A stretch of DNA of 38,758 bases, taken from Acidobacteriaceae bacterium (GTDB lineage Bacteria; Acidobacteriota; Terriglobia; Terriglobales; Acidobacteriaceae). This document shows positions 25,695 to 33,906 of the stretch, piece after piece. Below the pieces are notes generated by a model, which was not told the origin of the DNA, did not search any database, and saw only the letters and a list, made by a program, of their open reading frames with translations. Where the stretch lies: positions 1 to 38,758 of the forward strand of contig PLCO01000039.1 in assembly GCA_003134815.1 (NCBI GenBank), given 5' to 3'. Positions within the stretch are counted from its first letter, which is position 1; the number at the start of each line of letters is the position of its first letter. A program made the position numbers and the translations under genes.

Positions 25695-26214
25695 GCTTGG
25701 ATGCTCCCCCAGAGTGTTACCAAACGATCTCGGCGTGCGCGTTCAACTTCCGGTTGCGGATGCTGAACTCAATTCCGTCCGAGACTCAAACCGCAGGTCA
25801 GCCTCAGACGGCAGATCAGACACGGACGATAACTCCTGGAATAGTTACGGAGGAATCGTACCCATTGCGATTATGCCAAGTGTGCGCGCGAATAGGCGCA
25901 CTGGAATCGATGCAGTAACTAAAAACTCGTGGATAACGGGTGCATGATTTGGTTCAAGTGGCGCTCGGGGACGCAAGAAGACCCGAAGTTCCGGTGGAAT
26001 TCGCCGACAGGCCGGATAAGGGCCGGCGGAAGGCAGGCGGAGACGCCGATGGCCATGAGCTCGGCACGGACAGGGGGGCACGCAGGGTTTCCCGAAATGG
26101 CCTGCGACTTCCGGAACATGCCACGCCCGGAAAGTTGTAATGCGCTGCGTCGGCGGGGCGATGTAATGATTCTGTCAAGAGCCTAGGATTTTCGTAGTCG
26201 ACGGAAATTACAAT
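25695..26214. other. 520-bp intergenic region upstream of the PAS-GGDEF-EAL gene
   Basis: Contains several short ORFs without recognisable domains or ribosome binding sites. TACAAT at 26209-26214 abuts the first ATG of the downstream gene and could be its -10 if translation starts at 26266. A GGGGACGCAAG stretch near 25966 superficially recalls a c-di-GMP riboswitch but lacks the rest of the consensus. Nothing else was seen. Confidence 0.45.
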
Positions 26215-29200
26215 ATGGTAGCCTCCCGAACGCAAGTATGTTCCGACGCAGAGGCACCGGGCCCCATGTTGAACCCCACCTTCTGCTTCGCATCAAACGA
26301 TCCTCCCCGGCTGGTGTCCGTCGGGGGTGGCACGGAAGCATTGCTCGGATATAGCCAGCGTGAACTTCTCACGGGCCAGGTCAACTTCAGAGATTTGATT
26401 CACCCCGACGACGCAGGGATCGCGGAAGAGATCTTCTCATCCAATCTCGATGCCCGTTGCGGCTGCATTAACATGCGCCTGCGTCACGCCGACGGACGTA
26501 TCCGCTGCGTGAAGGGGCAATACACCAAGAAACCCCGACGCGCCGGGGAAACAGTTCTTCTCGAGCTGACCCTTGAGGACGCTCGGAATGTGCGTGAGCC
26601 CGGCGATGCGTTTCTGTTGACGAGCTTCGCGCCCCTGATCGAGAACACCGACGATTACATCTACATTAAGAATCGCAACCATGTGATCCTGGCGGCGAGC
26701 CAGGCGGTCTCATCCCTGACGGAGATGGCAAAGGACCGTGCCGAACTGGTGGGAAAGACCGATTACGACCTTCATCCGGAATCGATAGCCGATCTGTCTT
26801 ACCAACTGGAGAACCAGGCCTTCGCCGAGAACCGGCGGGTGAACCAGATTCAGCAGTTTGCGTCTCAGGATGGGTCGAACCACTGGATCGACGATCGCAA
26901 ATATCCCGTTAGCGGACCGGACGGCGAGGTGGCAGGCATCTTCGGCATTGGCCCGGACATTACCTCGCAAATTGTGGGAGAAATCAAGCTGCGCGAGAGC
27001 GAGGATCTGCTGCAGCTTTTCATTGAGCACGCGCCGGTTGCGTTGGCCATGTTCGATCGGGAGATGCGGTACCTGGCCGTGAGCCGCAAATGGCTGGAGA
27101 TGCATTCTGTCGTCGATGTGGCGGTTCTCGGCCGTTCGCACTACGAGATCATGCCTGAGGTTCCGGAGTCATGGCGCGAGGAACATAGGCGCTGCCTGGC
27201 GGGCGAGAAACTGTGCCGAGACGAGAGACAGCTGGCAAGGGCAGATGGGACCGTGCAATGGGTCGGGCGCGAGATCCTTCCCTGGCGGACCGGCGATGGC
27301 GCTATCGGCGGCATCATCATCTTCACCGACGACATTACCGAGCGCAAGCGCGCGGAGACGGCGCTGCGCGAGAGCGAGGAATCGCTTCGGGAGGCGCAGA
27401 GCATTGCCGGCCTGGGCAGCTATCTGCTCGATATTGATTCCGGAATATGGACGAGTTCGGATGTCATGGACCTGATATTCGGAATCGACAAAGAATATGA
27501 CCGCACCGTTGAGGGATGGGCTGCCCTGATCTATCCCGACGATCGACCGTCATTGCTTGCCTATTTCAAGGATGAAGTACTCGGCCAGTGCAAGCCCTTT
27601 GACAGGGAGTATCGAGTTATTCGTCAGACAGACGGTGCTGTGCGTTGGGTGCACGGCCTGGGACGGCTGGAGTTCGACGTCCGGGGACGTCCGGTAAAGA
27701 TGCCTGGCATCATCCGGGACATTACCGAGGCCAGGCAGGCACAGGAAACGCTGCGCGAGAGCAAGGAACTGCTGCAGATATTCATCCAGCATGCGCCAGT
27801 CGCACTGGCCATGTTCGACCGCGAGATGCGCTACGTATCCGTGAGCCGGCGATGGCTTGATGACTATGGCCTGATGGGCAGTAACATCATCGGGCGGTCG
27901 CACTACGAGGTGATCCCGGACATCCCGGAGCGGTGGAAGGAGGCGCATCGGCGCGGCATGGCAGGCGAGCCGCAACGCTGCGATGAAGATCGTTTCGAAC
28001 GCGCCGACGGTAGGGTGCAGTGGATCCGGTGGGAAATCATCCCGTGGCGCACTGGGGATGGCTCCGTGGGCGGCATTGTTCTGTTCGCCGAAGACATCAC
28101 CCAACGGAAGGAGACTGAAGAGCGGCTTCGTCTGGCGGCAAGCGTCTTCACGGGCGTGCGCGAAGGCATTGTGATCACCGATCGCACGGGGACGATTCTG
28201 GATGTGAATGACGCTTTCAGCCGCATCACGGGGTACGGGCGCGAAGAGGTGCTGAGGCAAAATCCGCGAATGCTTAAATCCAACCTGCAAGGCAAGGAGT
28301 TCTACGAGAACATGTGGAACTCAACGATCCGCGATGGCCATTGGACGGGAGAACTGTGGAACCGCACAAAGAGCGGGGACATTTACGCGGAGATGCTCAC
28401 AATCAATGCTATCCGCAACGCGATCGGCGAGGTGGAACAGTATGTGGGCCTATTCAGTGACATTACGGAGATCAAGGAGCACAAGCAGCAACTTGAACGC
28501 GTCACGCATTACGATGCGCTGACCGGCCTTCCCAATCGCGCGTTATTCGCTGACCGGCTGCGCCAGGCCATGACTCATGCGCACAGAACCGGAAAAATGC
28601 TGGCCGTGGTTTACTTTGACCTGGATGGCTTTAAGAGAATCAACGACCTCTATGGCAATTCAACCGGCGATGCGCTATTGGCGGCGCTGGCCTTCAGGAT
28701 GAAGCGCGTCCTGCGCGATGGCGATACACTGGCCCGTTTGGGCGGAGACGAATTTGCCGCCGTGCTTCTCGATGTGGACGGCAATAAAGCATGCACGCCC
28801 ATGCTCAATCGCCTGCTTGCGGCGGCATCAGAGGAGGCACAGATCGGCGAGGCCATGCTGCGCGTCTCAGCCAGCGCCGGCGTAGCCCTTTATCCGCAAA
28901 CGGAAGACGTAGACGCTGACGGCCTGCTACGCCAGGCGGGGCACGCGATGTACCAGGCCAAACTGGCCGGCCGCAACTGCTTCAGCATCTTCGACCCCAG
29001 CCAGGACCTGATTGTCCGGGACCGGCACGAAAACATCGAGCAGATCCGCCAGGCGCTGGCTGCGGGGCAGTTCGTGCTTTTCTACCAGCCCAAGGTAAAT
29101 ATGCGCACCGGCAAGGTGGTGGGAGCCGAGGCCCTCATTCGCTGGCAGCATCCGGAGCGCGGGCTGCTGGCGCCGGAAATGTTTCTCCCCGTGATTGAAG

Positions 29201-30156
29201 ATCACCCGCTGGCCGTAGAACTGGGCGAATGGGTTATGGAGACAGCGCTCAAGCAGATGGAATCGTGGCAGGCCGAGGGCTTGAATTTGCCGGTGAGCGT
29301 GAATGTAAGCGCGATTGAACTGCAGCAGCCGGATTTCGCCGGGCGCCTACGCATCCGGCTTGATGGACACCCGCAAATAAAACCATCGGACCTGGAATTG
29401 GAAGTGGTGGAAACCAGCGCGATGCAGGACGTGGTTCAAACCTCACAAGTGCTGGCGGAATGCCGCGAGATCGGCGTCGCGATCGGCCTGGACGATTTTG
29501 GCACCGGCTATTCCTCACTGACCTATTTGAAGCGCCTGCCCGCCAATGTGCTGAAGATCGACCAGAGCTTTGTGCGCGACATGCTGGAAGAACCGGAGAA
29601 CCTTACGATTCTGGAGGGCGTGCTTGGGCTTGCGGCGGCATTCAACAGGCAAGTGATTGCGGAGGGAGTGGAGACCACGGAACACGGCTTGATGCTGTTG
29701 CAAATGGGTTGCGATCTGGCCCAGGGATTTGGCATCGCGCGACCGATGCCGGCGCAAGAATTCAGCGCGTGGGCGGCTGCGTGGCGGCCCGATCCGCGCT
29801 GGTGCCAAGTGCCACTCGTGCGCGCGGAGAATTCGCCAGTGCTGTTCGCCGCCGTAGAGCACCATGCCTGGCTGGGGGCGCTTGAGGCGTATCTGGAGGG
29901 CAGGCGCGCCGTTCCGCCGCCGCTCAATGCCAGCCAATGCCGGGTGGGCGCATGGCTGAACGCCCAAAAGCAGTCTGCGCACGGAATGAAATCGGCGATT
30001 CAAGCAATTGAAACGCTTCATGCGCAACTCCACGATCTGGCTACAAATATCTGCGCGTCGCAGACCGAGGACTCGAATGCAGCGAGGCTGGCAAGCCTTC
30101 GCCAGTTGCATTACCTGCAGGACAAGTGCCTGAAGCGTCTGAAGAGCTTCGCCTGA
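26215..30156 (+). CDS. Multi-PAS GGDEF-EAL c-di-GMP enzyme with a C-terminal CZB-like domain
   Basis: A 1313-residue cytosolic signalling protein without membrane segments. About six PAS domains (roughly 20-110, 140-255, 260-385, 390-505, 510-635 and 640-755) lead to GGDEF (about 760-925; GGDEF at 843-847, with the inhibitory-site RDGD five residues before) and EAL (about 945-1190; EAL at 972-974, with [22 protein letters not shown] and AQGF). Both catalytic sets look intact, so it could make or break c-di-GMP. The last 110 residues match the chemoreceptor zinc-binding (CZB) pattern: HHAW, SQCRVGAWL and LHAQLHDLA provide three His and one Cys. PAS3 and PAS5 are close copies. Starts at 26215 and 26266 are both possible; GAGG precedes the second. 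Confidence 0.92.
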   Translation: MVASRTQVCSDAEAPGPMLNPTFCFASNDPPRLVSVGGGTEALLGYSQRELLTGQVNFRDLIHPDDAGIAEEIFSSNLDARCGCINMRLRHADGRIRCVKGQYTKKPRRAGETVLLELTLEDARNVREPGDAFLLTSFAPLIENTDDYIYIKNRNHVILAASQAVSSLTEMAKDRAELVGKTDYDLHPESIADLSYQLENQAFAENRRVNQIQQFASQDGSNHWIDDRKYPVSGPDGEVAGIFGIGPDITSQIVGEIKLRESEDLLQLFIEHAPVALAMFDREMRYLAVSRKWLEMHSVVDVAVLGRSHYEIMPEVPESWREEHRRCLAGEKLCRDERQLARADGTVQWVGREILPWRTGDGAIGGIIIFTDDITERKRAETALRESEESLREAQSIAGLGSYLLDIDSGIWTSSDVMDLIFGIDKEYDRTVEGWAALIYPDDRPSLLAYFKDEVLGQCKPFDREYRVIRQTDGAVRWVHGLGRLEFDVRGRPVKMPGIIRDITEARQAQETLRESKELLQIFIQHAPVALAMFDREMRYVSVSRRWLDDYGLMGSNIIGRSHYEVIPDIPERWKEAHRRGMAGEPQRCDEDRFERADGRVQWIRWEIIPWRTGDGSVGGIVLFAEDITQRKETEERLRLAASVFTGVREGIVITDRTGTILDVNDAFSRITGYGREEVLRQNPRMLKSNLQGKEFYENMWNSTIRDGHWTGELWNRTKSGDIYAEMLTINAIRNAIGEVEQYVGLFSDITEIKEHKQQLERVTHYDALTGLPNRALFADRLRQAMTHAHRTGKMLAVVYFDLDGFKRINDLYGNSTGDALLAALAFRMKRVLRDGDTLARLGGDEFAAVLLDVDGNKACTPMLNRLLAAASEEAQIGEAMLRVSASAGVALYPQTEDVDADGLLRQAGHAMYQAKLAGRNCFSIFDPSQDLIVRDRHENIEQIRQALAAGQFVLFYQPKVNMRTGKVVGAEALIRWQHPERGLLAPEMFLPVIEDHPLAVELGEWVMETALKQMESWQAEGLNLPVSVNVSAIELQQPDFAGRLRIRLDGHPQIKPSDLELEVVETSAMQDVVQTSQVLAECREIGVAIGLDDFGTGYSSLTYLKRLPANVLKIDQSFVRDMLEEPENLTILEGVLGLAAAFNRQVIAEGVETTEHGLMLLQMGCDLAQGFGIARPMPAQEFSAWAAAWRPDPRWCQVPLVRAENSPVLFAAVEHHAWLGALEAYLEGRRAVPPPLNASQCRVGAWLNAQKQSAHGMKSAIQAIETLHAQLHDLATNICASQTEDSNAARLASLRQLHYLQDKCLKRLKSFA

Positions 30157-30215
30157 TCCCGCTTGCAGAATAAAAAAGCGAACGCGACCGCAGCAGCTGA
30201 ACGGCGCAGCTGTGC

Positions 30216-31160
30216 TCAGCCATGGGCGACTGCGGTATTCGCGAGAGCTTCTTCGGGCAGCGCCTGCGGCTCGCGCAAGGTAAGCACGGGACAGCGCGCA
30301 TGGGAAAGCACGCGATGGATGGTGCTTTCGCGAGTCAGGTTTTCGAAGGCCAGTCGGTGCGTGGCACCAAGAATGATCAAGCCTGCGTGGAGCTCAGCCG
30401 CCAGCGACAGAATCTCAATAAATGGACTGCCATGAGCGACGATCGGCTCGACAGCGGAACAGCAACCAGCGCCTGTTTCCTCGGCGAGGACGCGAAGCTC
30501 GGCCATGGCAGCTGAGTCCAGCCCTGTGGGCATGCCTCTGCGCCGCATCACCTCGATGGGCGGAAGCACATGAAGAAGAATCAGCTTCGCGTTCTGGGTG
30601 GCTGCTACCTTGCAGGCAAGCGCTGCGCTCGGGCGAGAGGTCTCTCTAAGAGTGGTGGCATGGAGGACGACGCGTTGCGCGTCCCTGCCCACCTGGAGAT
30701 GAGCCTCGGGTCCCACGGTAATGACCGGGAGGTAGACCGAGCGCAGCACTTGTTCCGCTACGGAGCCAAGAAGCAACTTACTCAGCTTGCTTCGGCTCCG
30801 TGTCCCGAGCAGCAGGCGGTCGGGTTGAAAATTATGAGCCGCGGCCTCAATCTGCTCGATGGGATTGCCCTCGCGGACCATTGCATCGCAACGGATGCCG
30901 CGTCCGGCAGCTGCTTCGCACCACGGCCACAGCATCTGTTGCGCGGTTTCGATCGCCTCGGCTGTGTCGTAGTGCGGCATTCCGTCGGCGTCTGCATTGA
31001 AAATCGAGGACAAGGGGAGAGCATGCAGAAGAATCAGGCGAGCGCCAGTTTCGCCCGCCTGTTCGAAGGCAAACGGCATGAGATGGTCGAGATCGCTTAA
31101 GTCCGTGGCGACAAGAATCGTCTCGGGATGCGTCCAGCGGCCCAAATCGGATACCCGCAT
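30216..31160 (-). CDS. Tandem universal stress protein (two UspA domains)
   Basis: A protein of about 314 residues with two UspA/HUP-fold domains (about 12-150 and 160-300). Each begins with a basic-aliphatic strand (ETILVATDLSDLD; RVVLHATTLRETS) and has a mid-domain ARLILLHALP or AKLILLHVLP strand. The ATP-loop G-2x-G-9x-G(S/T) is only partly kept in the first half (GTRSRSKLSKLLLGS) and is degenerate in the second (GATHRL), so ATP binding is uncertain. GAGGTG 8 nt before ATG 31160 supports that start over the GTG three codons earlier. It diverges from the mogA-like gene, with a perfect TGTGA-N6-TCACA site between them, and converges on the PAS-GGDEF-EAL gene. UspA proteins are stress-induced, often under CRP/FNR-type regulators. 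Confidence 0.88.
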   Translation of the reverse strand: MRVSDLGRWTHPETILVATDLSDLDHLMPFAFEQAGETGARLILLHALPLSSIFNADADGMPHYDTAEAIETAQQMLWPWCEAAAGRGIRCDAMVREGNPIEQIEAAAHNFQPDRLLLGTRSRSKLSKLLLGSVAEQVLRSVYLPVITVGPEAHLQVGRDAQRVVLHATTLRETSRPSAALACKVAATQNAKLILLHVLPPIEVMRRRGMPTGLDSAAMAELRVLAEETGAGCCSAVEPIVAHGSPFIEILSLAAELHAGLIILGATHRLAFENLTRESTIHRVLSHARCPVLTLREPQALPEEALANTAVAHG

Positions 31161-31230
31161 GACGAACACCTCACAACGGAAAGCGTGTCACTTTGTTGTG
31201 GGCCGAGATGTGCCGGGGCGCACTGTGGAA

Positions 31231-31246
31231 TGTGATTTAACTCACA
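31231..31246. promoter_or_regulatory. Perfect CRP/FNR-family type binding site
   Basis: TGTGATTTAACTCACA: half sites TGTGA (31231-31235) and TCACA (31242-31246) with a 6-bp spacer, the full CRP half-site consensus. It lies between the divergent uspA-like and mogA-like genes. Its centre is about 64 bp before the mogA start, where the -10 predicts transcription begins, close to a class I activator position. Confidence 0.65.
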
Positions 31247-31290
31247 CCATGGCATCATCTGCTGCATCTGCAAGCAAGGCGGTGAAGCAA

Positions 31291-31296
31291 TAGAAT
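31291..31296 (+). promoter_or_regulatory. -10 element 6 nt before the mogA-like gene
   Basis: TAGAAT, followed by 6 nt (CAAGGA) and the ATG at 31303. The AAGGA touches the ATG and is too close to act as a ribosome binding site, so a leaderless transcript is suggested. No -35 match; activation by the upstream CRP-like site is plausible. Confidence 0.4.
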
Positions 31297-31302
31297 CAAG
31301 GA

Positions 31303-31782
31303 ATGCTGCTAGGCGTGCTCACCATCTCCGACCGCTGTTCGCAGGGACTGATGGCCGATACCGCTGGCCCGGCTGTGGCCGCGATGCTCCGCCGCGAGTG
31401 GCCGCAGGCGGAGATTCGGACGGGGTTGTTGGGGGATGACGAAGACGCAATTGCCGAGGCGCTTCAAGATTTCGTCCGGCGGGATGTGAAGCTCGTCCTC
31501 ACCGTGGGCGGCAGCGGTCTGGGCCCGCGCGACCGGACGCCGGAAGCCACTCGACGCGTGATCGATCGCGAAGCTCCGGGACTGGCTGAGGCGATGCGCG
31601 CGAAAGGCGCGGAGCGCAATCCCTTTGCGCGACTCTCGCGCGGCGTGGCGGGACTCAAGGCGAGTACGCTGATCGTGAACCTGCCCGGCAGCCAACGCGG
31701 CGCAGAAGAGAGCCTGGAGGCAATTCTGCCTTTGTTGCGCCACGCGCTCGAAGTCATTGCCGGAGCGCAGAATCATCCCTAG
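31303..31782 (+). CDS. Molybdenum cofactor biosynthesis protein, MogA/MoaB family
   Basis: A 159-residue MPT-binding-fold protein. Family motifs: GVLTISDRCSQG at the N-terminus, LVLTVGGSGLGPRDRTPEAT (68-83, the usual TTGGTG loop here VGGSGLG), and a final NLPGSQRGAEESLEAILP. The family adenylylates molybdopterin before molybdate insertion (MogA), or has an unresolved role (E. coli MoaB); the two cannot be told apart from this sequence alone. The Thr-to-Ser change in the loop is mild. It diverges from a uspA-like gene, sharing a CRP/FNR-like site, which would fit induction under low oxygen or nitrate respiration, where molybdoenzymes are needed. A long hairpin covers the stop codon. Confidence 0.88.
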   Translation: MLLGVLTISDRCSQGLMADTAGPAVAAMLRREWPQAEIRTGLLGDDEDAIAEALQDFVRRDVKLVLTVGGSGLGPRDRTPEATRRVIDREAPGLAEAMRAKGAERNPFARLSRGVAGLKASTLIVNLPGSQRGAEESLEAILPLLRHALEVIAGAQNHP

Positions 31783-31828
31783 AGCCTGTTATTTACTTTC
31801 GCGCGGGGAAGTGAATAGCAAGCTCTAG
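31779..31828. repeat. Long hairpin overlapping the mogA stop codon
   Basis: Outer arms CTAGAGC (31779-31785) and GCTCTAG (31822-31828), then a 4x4 internal loop, then an 11-bp inner stem with two G-U pairs (31790-31800 with 31807-31817) around GCGCGG. The mogA TAG stop lies in the outer arm. No T-run follows, so it could be a mobile palindrome or an mRNA 3' stabiliser rather than a terminator. Confidence 0.65.
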
Positions 31829-31854
31829 CCAACGCCGGAGCCCAACGCCGGAGC
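31829..31854. repeat. 13-bp tandem repeat, two copies
   Basis: CCAACGCCGGAGC is repeated exactly at 31829-31841 and 31842-31854, right after the long hairpin. Confidence 0.75.
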
Positions 31855-32038
31855 ACGGATCGATTCGCTGATTCGCAGACACGGTAAGCGTTTGCCGCAA
31901 TCACCCCATTTTCCGCCTTGCAGCAACATCGCGCCAGCGGCCAAGCGGTCCAGAATTCGGAATTCAGGCCTGTTTTACCTTCTTTCCACTCCCACCCGCC
32001 TGAGAAAACCCCGGAAAAGCGTACAATCTCATTTGCCT

Positions 32039-33148
32039 GTGAGACAAACTTCTAAAGCCCAACGAAATCGCCGCCGCGTCACCGCGAACATTCACGACGT
32101 GGCTAAACGAGCCCGCGTTTCCATCGCCACCGTTTCGCGCACTGTCAATCGCATCGCGACTGTCGATCCAGTCCTGGCCAATCGTGTTTGGAAGGCTGTG
32201 GATGAGGTCGGCTATGTACCCAATACCCAGGCACGGGCGCTGGTATCGGGTCGCAGCCGGATCCTCGGCCTCATCGTATCGGACATCACGAATCCGTTCT
32301 TCCCGGAGCTGGTGCAGGAGTTCGAAAATCTGGCGGTTGCGCAAGGCTACGAAGTGATGATCGGCTCAACAAGCAACGATCCGGGGCGAACCGAGTCGCT
32401 GATTCGCCGCATGTTGCAGCGCAGCGTGGACGGCGTGGCAGTGATGACCTTCGGCATCGATCAAGAACAAGTGCACAAACTGGTGGGGCCGGAATTTCCG
32501 CTGGTCTTTTCCGATGCGGGACCGGACCGGCCCAACGTTCGGGCGTTGAAAGTGAACTACGGCGAAGGGATTCGCCAGGCGGTGCAGCATTTGGCGGCGC
32601 TCGGCCATCGCCGGATTGCATTTATCAGCGGGCCATTGCGCATGCGCACCGCAGTGACGCGACGCGATGCATTTCGCAAAGCGATGACCGAGCTGGGACT
32701 TGTCGCGCCTGGGCTTTATATCGTCGAAGGCGATCACAAGATGGAGGGAGGCAAGGCGGCAATGGAAAAGCTGCTTGCCCAGGCTGAGCTGCCCACGGCG
32801 GTGATCTGCTCCAACGACATGACAGCGATCGGCGTTCTGCACGCCCTGGATGAGACCACGCTCAAGGTGCCCGCGGACATCTCCGTGGTAGGTTTCGACG
32901 ACATTCGGCTGGCGCAGTTCATGTTGCCTCCGCTAACCACGGTGCAGATGTCGTGCAAGGAGCTGGCCGCTGCAGCGGTGGAGGCGTTGCGCGCCGGCAT
33001 TGAGCCGGACCACCCCCAATCCCCGCAAAAGGAATGGCCGGTTGCGACACGCCTTGTGGTGCGCCGGTCGACGGGATTCCCGCGCGGGACGTTACCGGCG
33101 CTGGGAAAGGCCTCTGCTGGACGGGGCCGAGCGAAAGCAAGAGCGTAG
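32039..33148 (+). CDS. LacI-family transcriptional regulator
   Basis: A protein of about 369 residues. The DNA-binding helix-turn-helix reads NIHDVAKRARVSIATVSRTVN, followed by the hinge VPNTQARALVSGRSRILGLI, then a periplasmic-binding-protein-like effector domain with ITNPFFPELVQ and VVGFDDIRLAQFMLPPLTTV. LacI members repress sugar genes and release DNA on binding a sugar. The GTG at 32039 is chosen because the 49 preceding residues match nothing and the DNA-binding domain begins about 17 residues later. TACAAT at 32022-32027 gives a leader of only about 5 nt. GAATTC-G-GAATTC at 31953-31965 might be an operator. A divergent GH20/sugar-porter pair lies about 3.8 kb downstream and is a candidate target. 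Confidence 0.9.
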   Translation: MRQTSKAQRNRRRVTANIHDVAKRARVSIATVSRTVNRIATVDPVLANRVWKAVDEVGYVPNTQARALVSGRSRILGLIVSDITNPFFPELVQEFENLAVAQGYEVMIGSTSNDPGRTESLIRRMLQRSVDGVAVMTFGIDQEQVHKLVGPEFPLVFSDAGPDRPNVRALKVNYGEGIRQAVQHLAALGHRRIAFISGPLRMRTAVTRRDAFRKAMTELGLVAPGLYIVEGDHKMEGGKAAMEKLLAQAELPTAVICSNDMTAIGVLHALDETTLKVPADISVVGFDDIRLAQFMLPPLTTVQMSCKELAAAAVEALRAGIEPDHPQSPQKEWPVATRLVVRRSTGFPRGTLPALGKASAGRGRAKARA

Positions 33149-33189
33149 CGCGTACGAATTCCGGCGATTGGCGCCGAAGAGAAATCCCG

Positions 33190-33852
33190 CTACTGCGGCG
33201 CGATCAAATGGTGCGCAATGGCGAAGAGCGCGAGTTCCAGGCGCGTGGAGACGCCGGTCTTGTCGAAGATGTTCGAGAGATGGCGCTTGACCGTTTCTTC
33301 GCTGAGCGAGAATTGCTTGGCGATATCGCGGTTGCTGCAGCCTTCGACAATGCAGCCAACAACCTCAAGTTCGCGCGGCGTGAGGCCGTAGGTCTTGCGC
33401 GCCGGCACAGCGGCCTGCTGCATGAGCTCGTGGAGTGCGGAGACCAGATTAACGACGCGCTTGCCGCCGATCCAGTAATCGCCGGCATGGACTGTGCGGA
33501 TCGCGGTCTGCAGGTGGTTGGCGAGAGCGTCTTTGAGCACAATGCCGCGCGCGCCGATCTGCAAAGCCTCAATGATCTGTTGCGTTGTGATGGTGGAGGT
33601 GAGAAGTAGAATTTTGGCCGTGGAAGGGCCGCTCATGATGGCGCGCATGGCCTCAAGGCCGGGCAGGCGCGGCATGGCAACATCGAGCAGAAGAACGTCA
33701 GGCTGGAGCTCGAGGGTCTGCGTGATGGCCTCGTCGCCGTCGGTGGCATCGCCCACGACGTCAAAGCCGTCGGCTTTGGTCAACATGTTGCGTACGCCGA
33801 TGCGGACAACCGGATGGTCATCCGCCAGCACGATTCGAATGGGTCGTTCCAT
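33190..33852 (-). CDS. NarL/LuxR-type response regulator
   Basis: A protein of about 220 residues: receiver domain (1-120) with the acidic pair DD11-12, phosphoacceptor Asp57 in LLLDVAM and the switch Lys in IVLKDA, then a LuxR/GerE HTH (about 155-215) starting LTPRELEVVGCIVEGCSNRDIAKQ. It should bind DNA as a phosphorylation-controlled dimer. ATG 33852 is taken as start; a GTG at 33861 with GGGAGG just before it is an alternative. It lies 54 bp after the receiver-Hpt gene on the same strand, probably in one operon. No histidine kinase is encoded nearby, so the pair is an orphan output of an unlinked kinase. It converges with the LacI gene, 41 bp apart. Confidence 0.92.
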   Translation of the reverse strand: MERPIRIVLADDHPVVRIGVRNMLTKADGFDVVGDATDGDEAITQTLELQPDVLLLDVAMPRLPGLEAMRAIMSGPSTAKILLLTSTITTQQIIEALQIGARGIVLKDALANHLQTAIRTVHAGDYWIGGKRVVNLVSALHELMQQAAVPARKTYGLTPRELEVVGCIVEGCSNRDIAKQFSLSEETVKRHLSNIFDKTGVSTRLELALFAIAHHLIAPQ

Positions 33853-33906
33853 TTCTGCCACACGCCTCCCAGAGGCCCAGCCCACGTCGCAGAGAAACGC
33901 GATGGA

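Noticed and set aside
25955..26060. A possible c-di-GMP (GEMM) riboswitch before the PAS-GGDEF-EAL gene, suggested by GGGGACGCAAG
   Set aside because: The conserved GGCAAAC segment, the tetraloop-receptor pairing and the second helix of the consensus are missing.
25929..26186. An 85-codon ORF in the intergenic region before the PAS gene
   Set aside because: No ribosome binding site, no hydrophobic or domain pattern, and Arg/Gly-rich composition typical of non-coding GC-rich DNA.
31953..31965. GAATTC-G-GAATTC as a LacI-family operator
   Set aside because: Imperfect palindrome of a common hexamer; too little support to call it a site.
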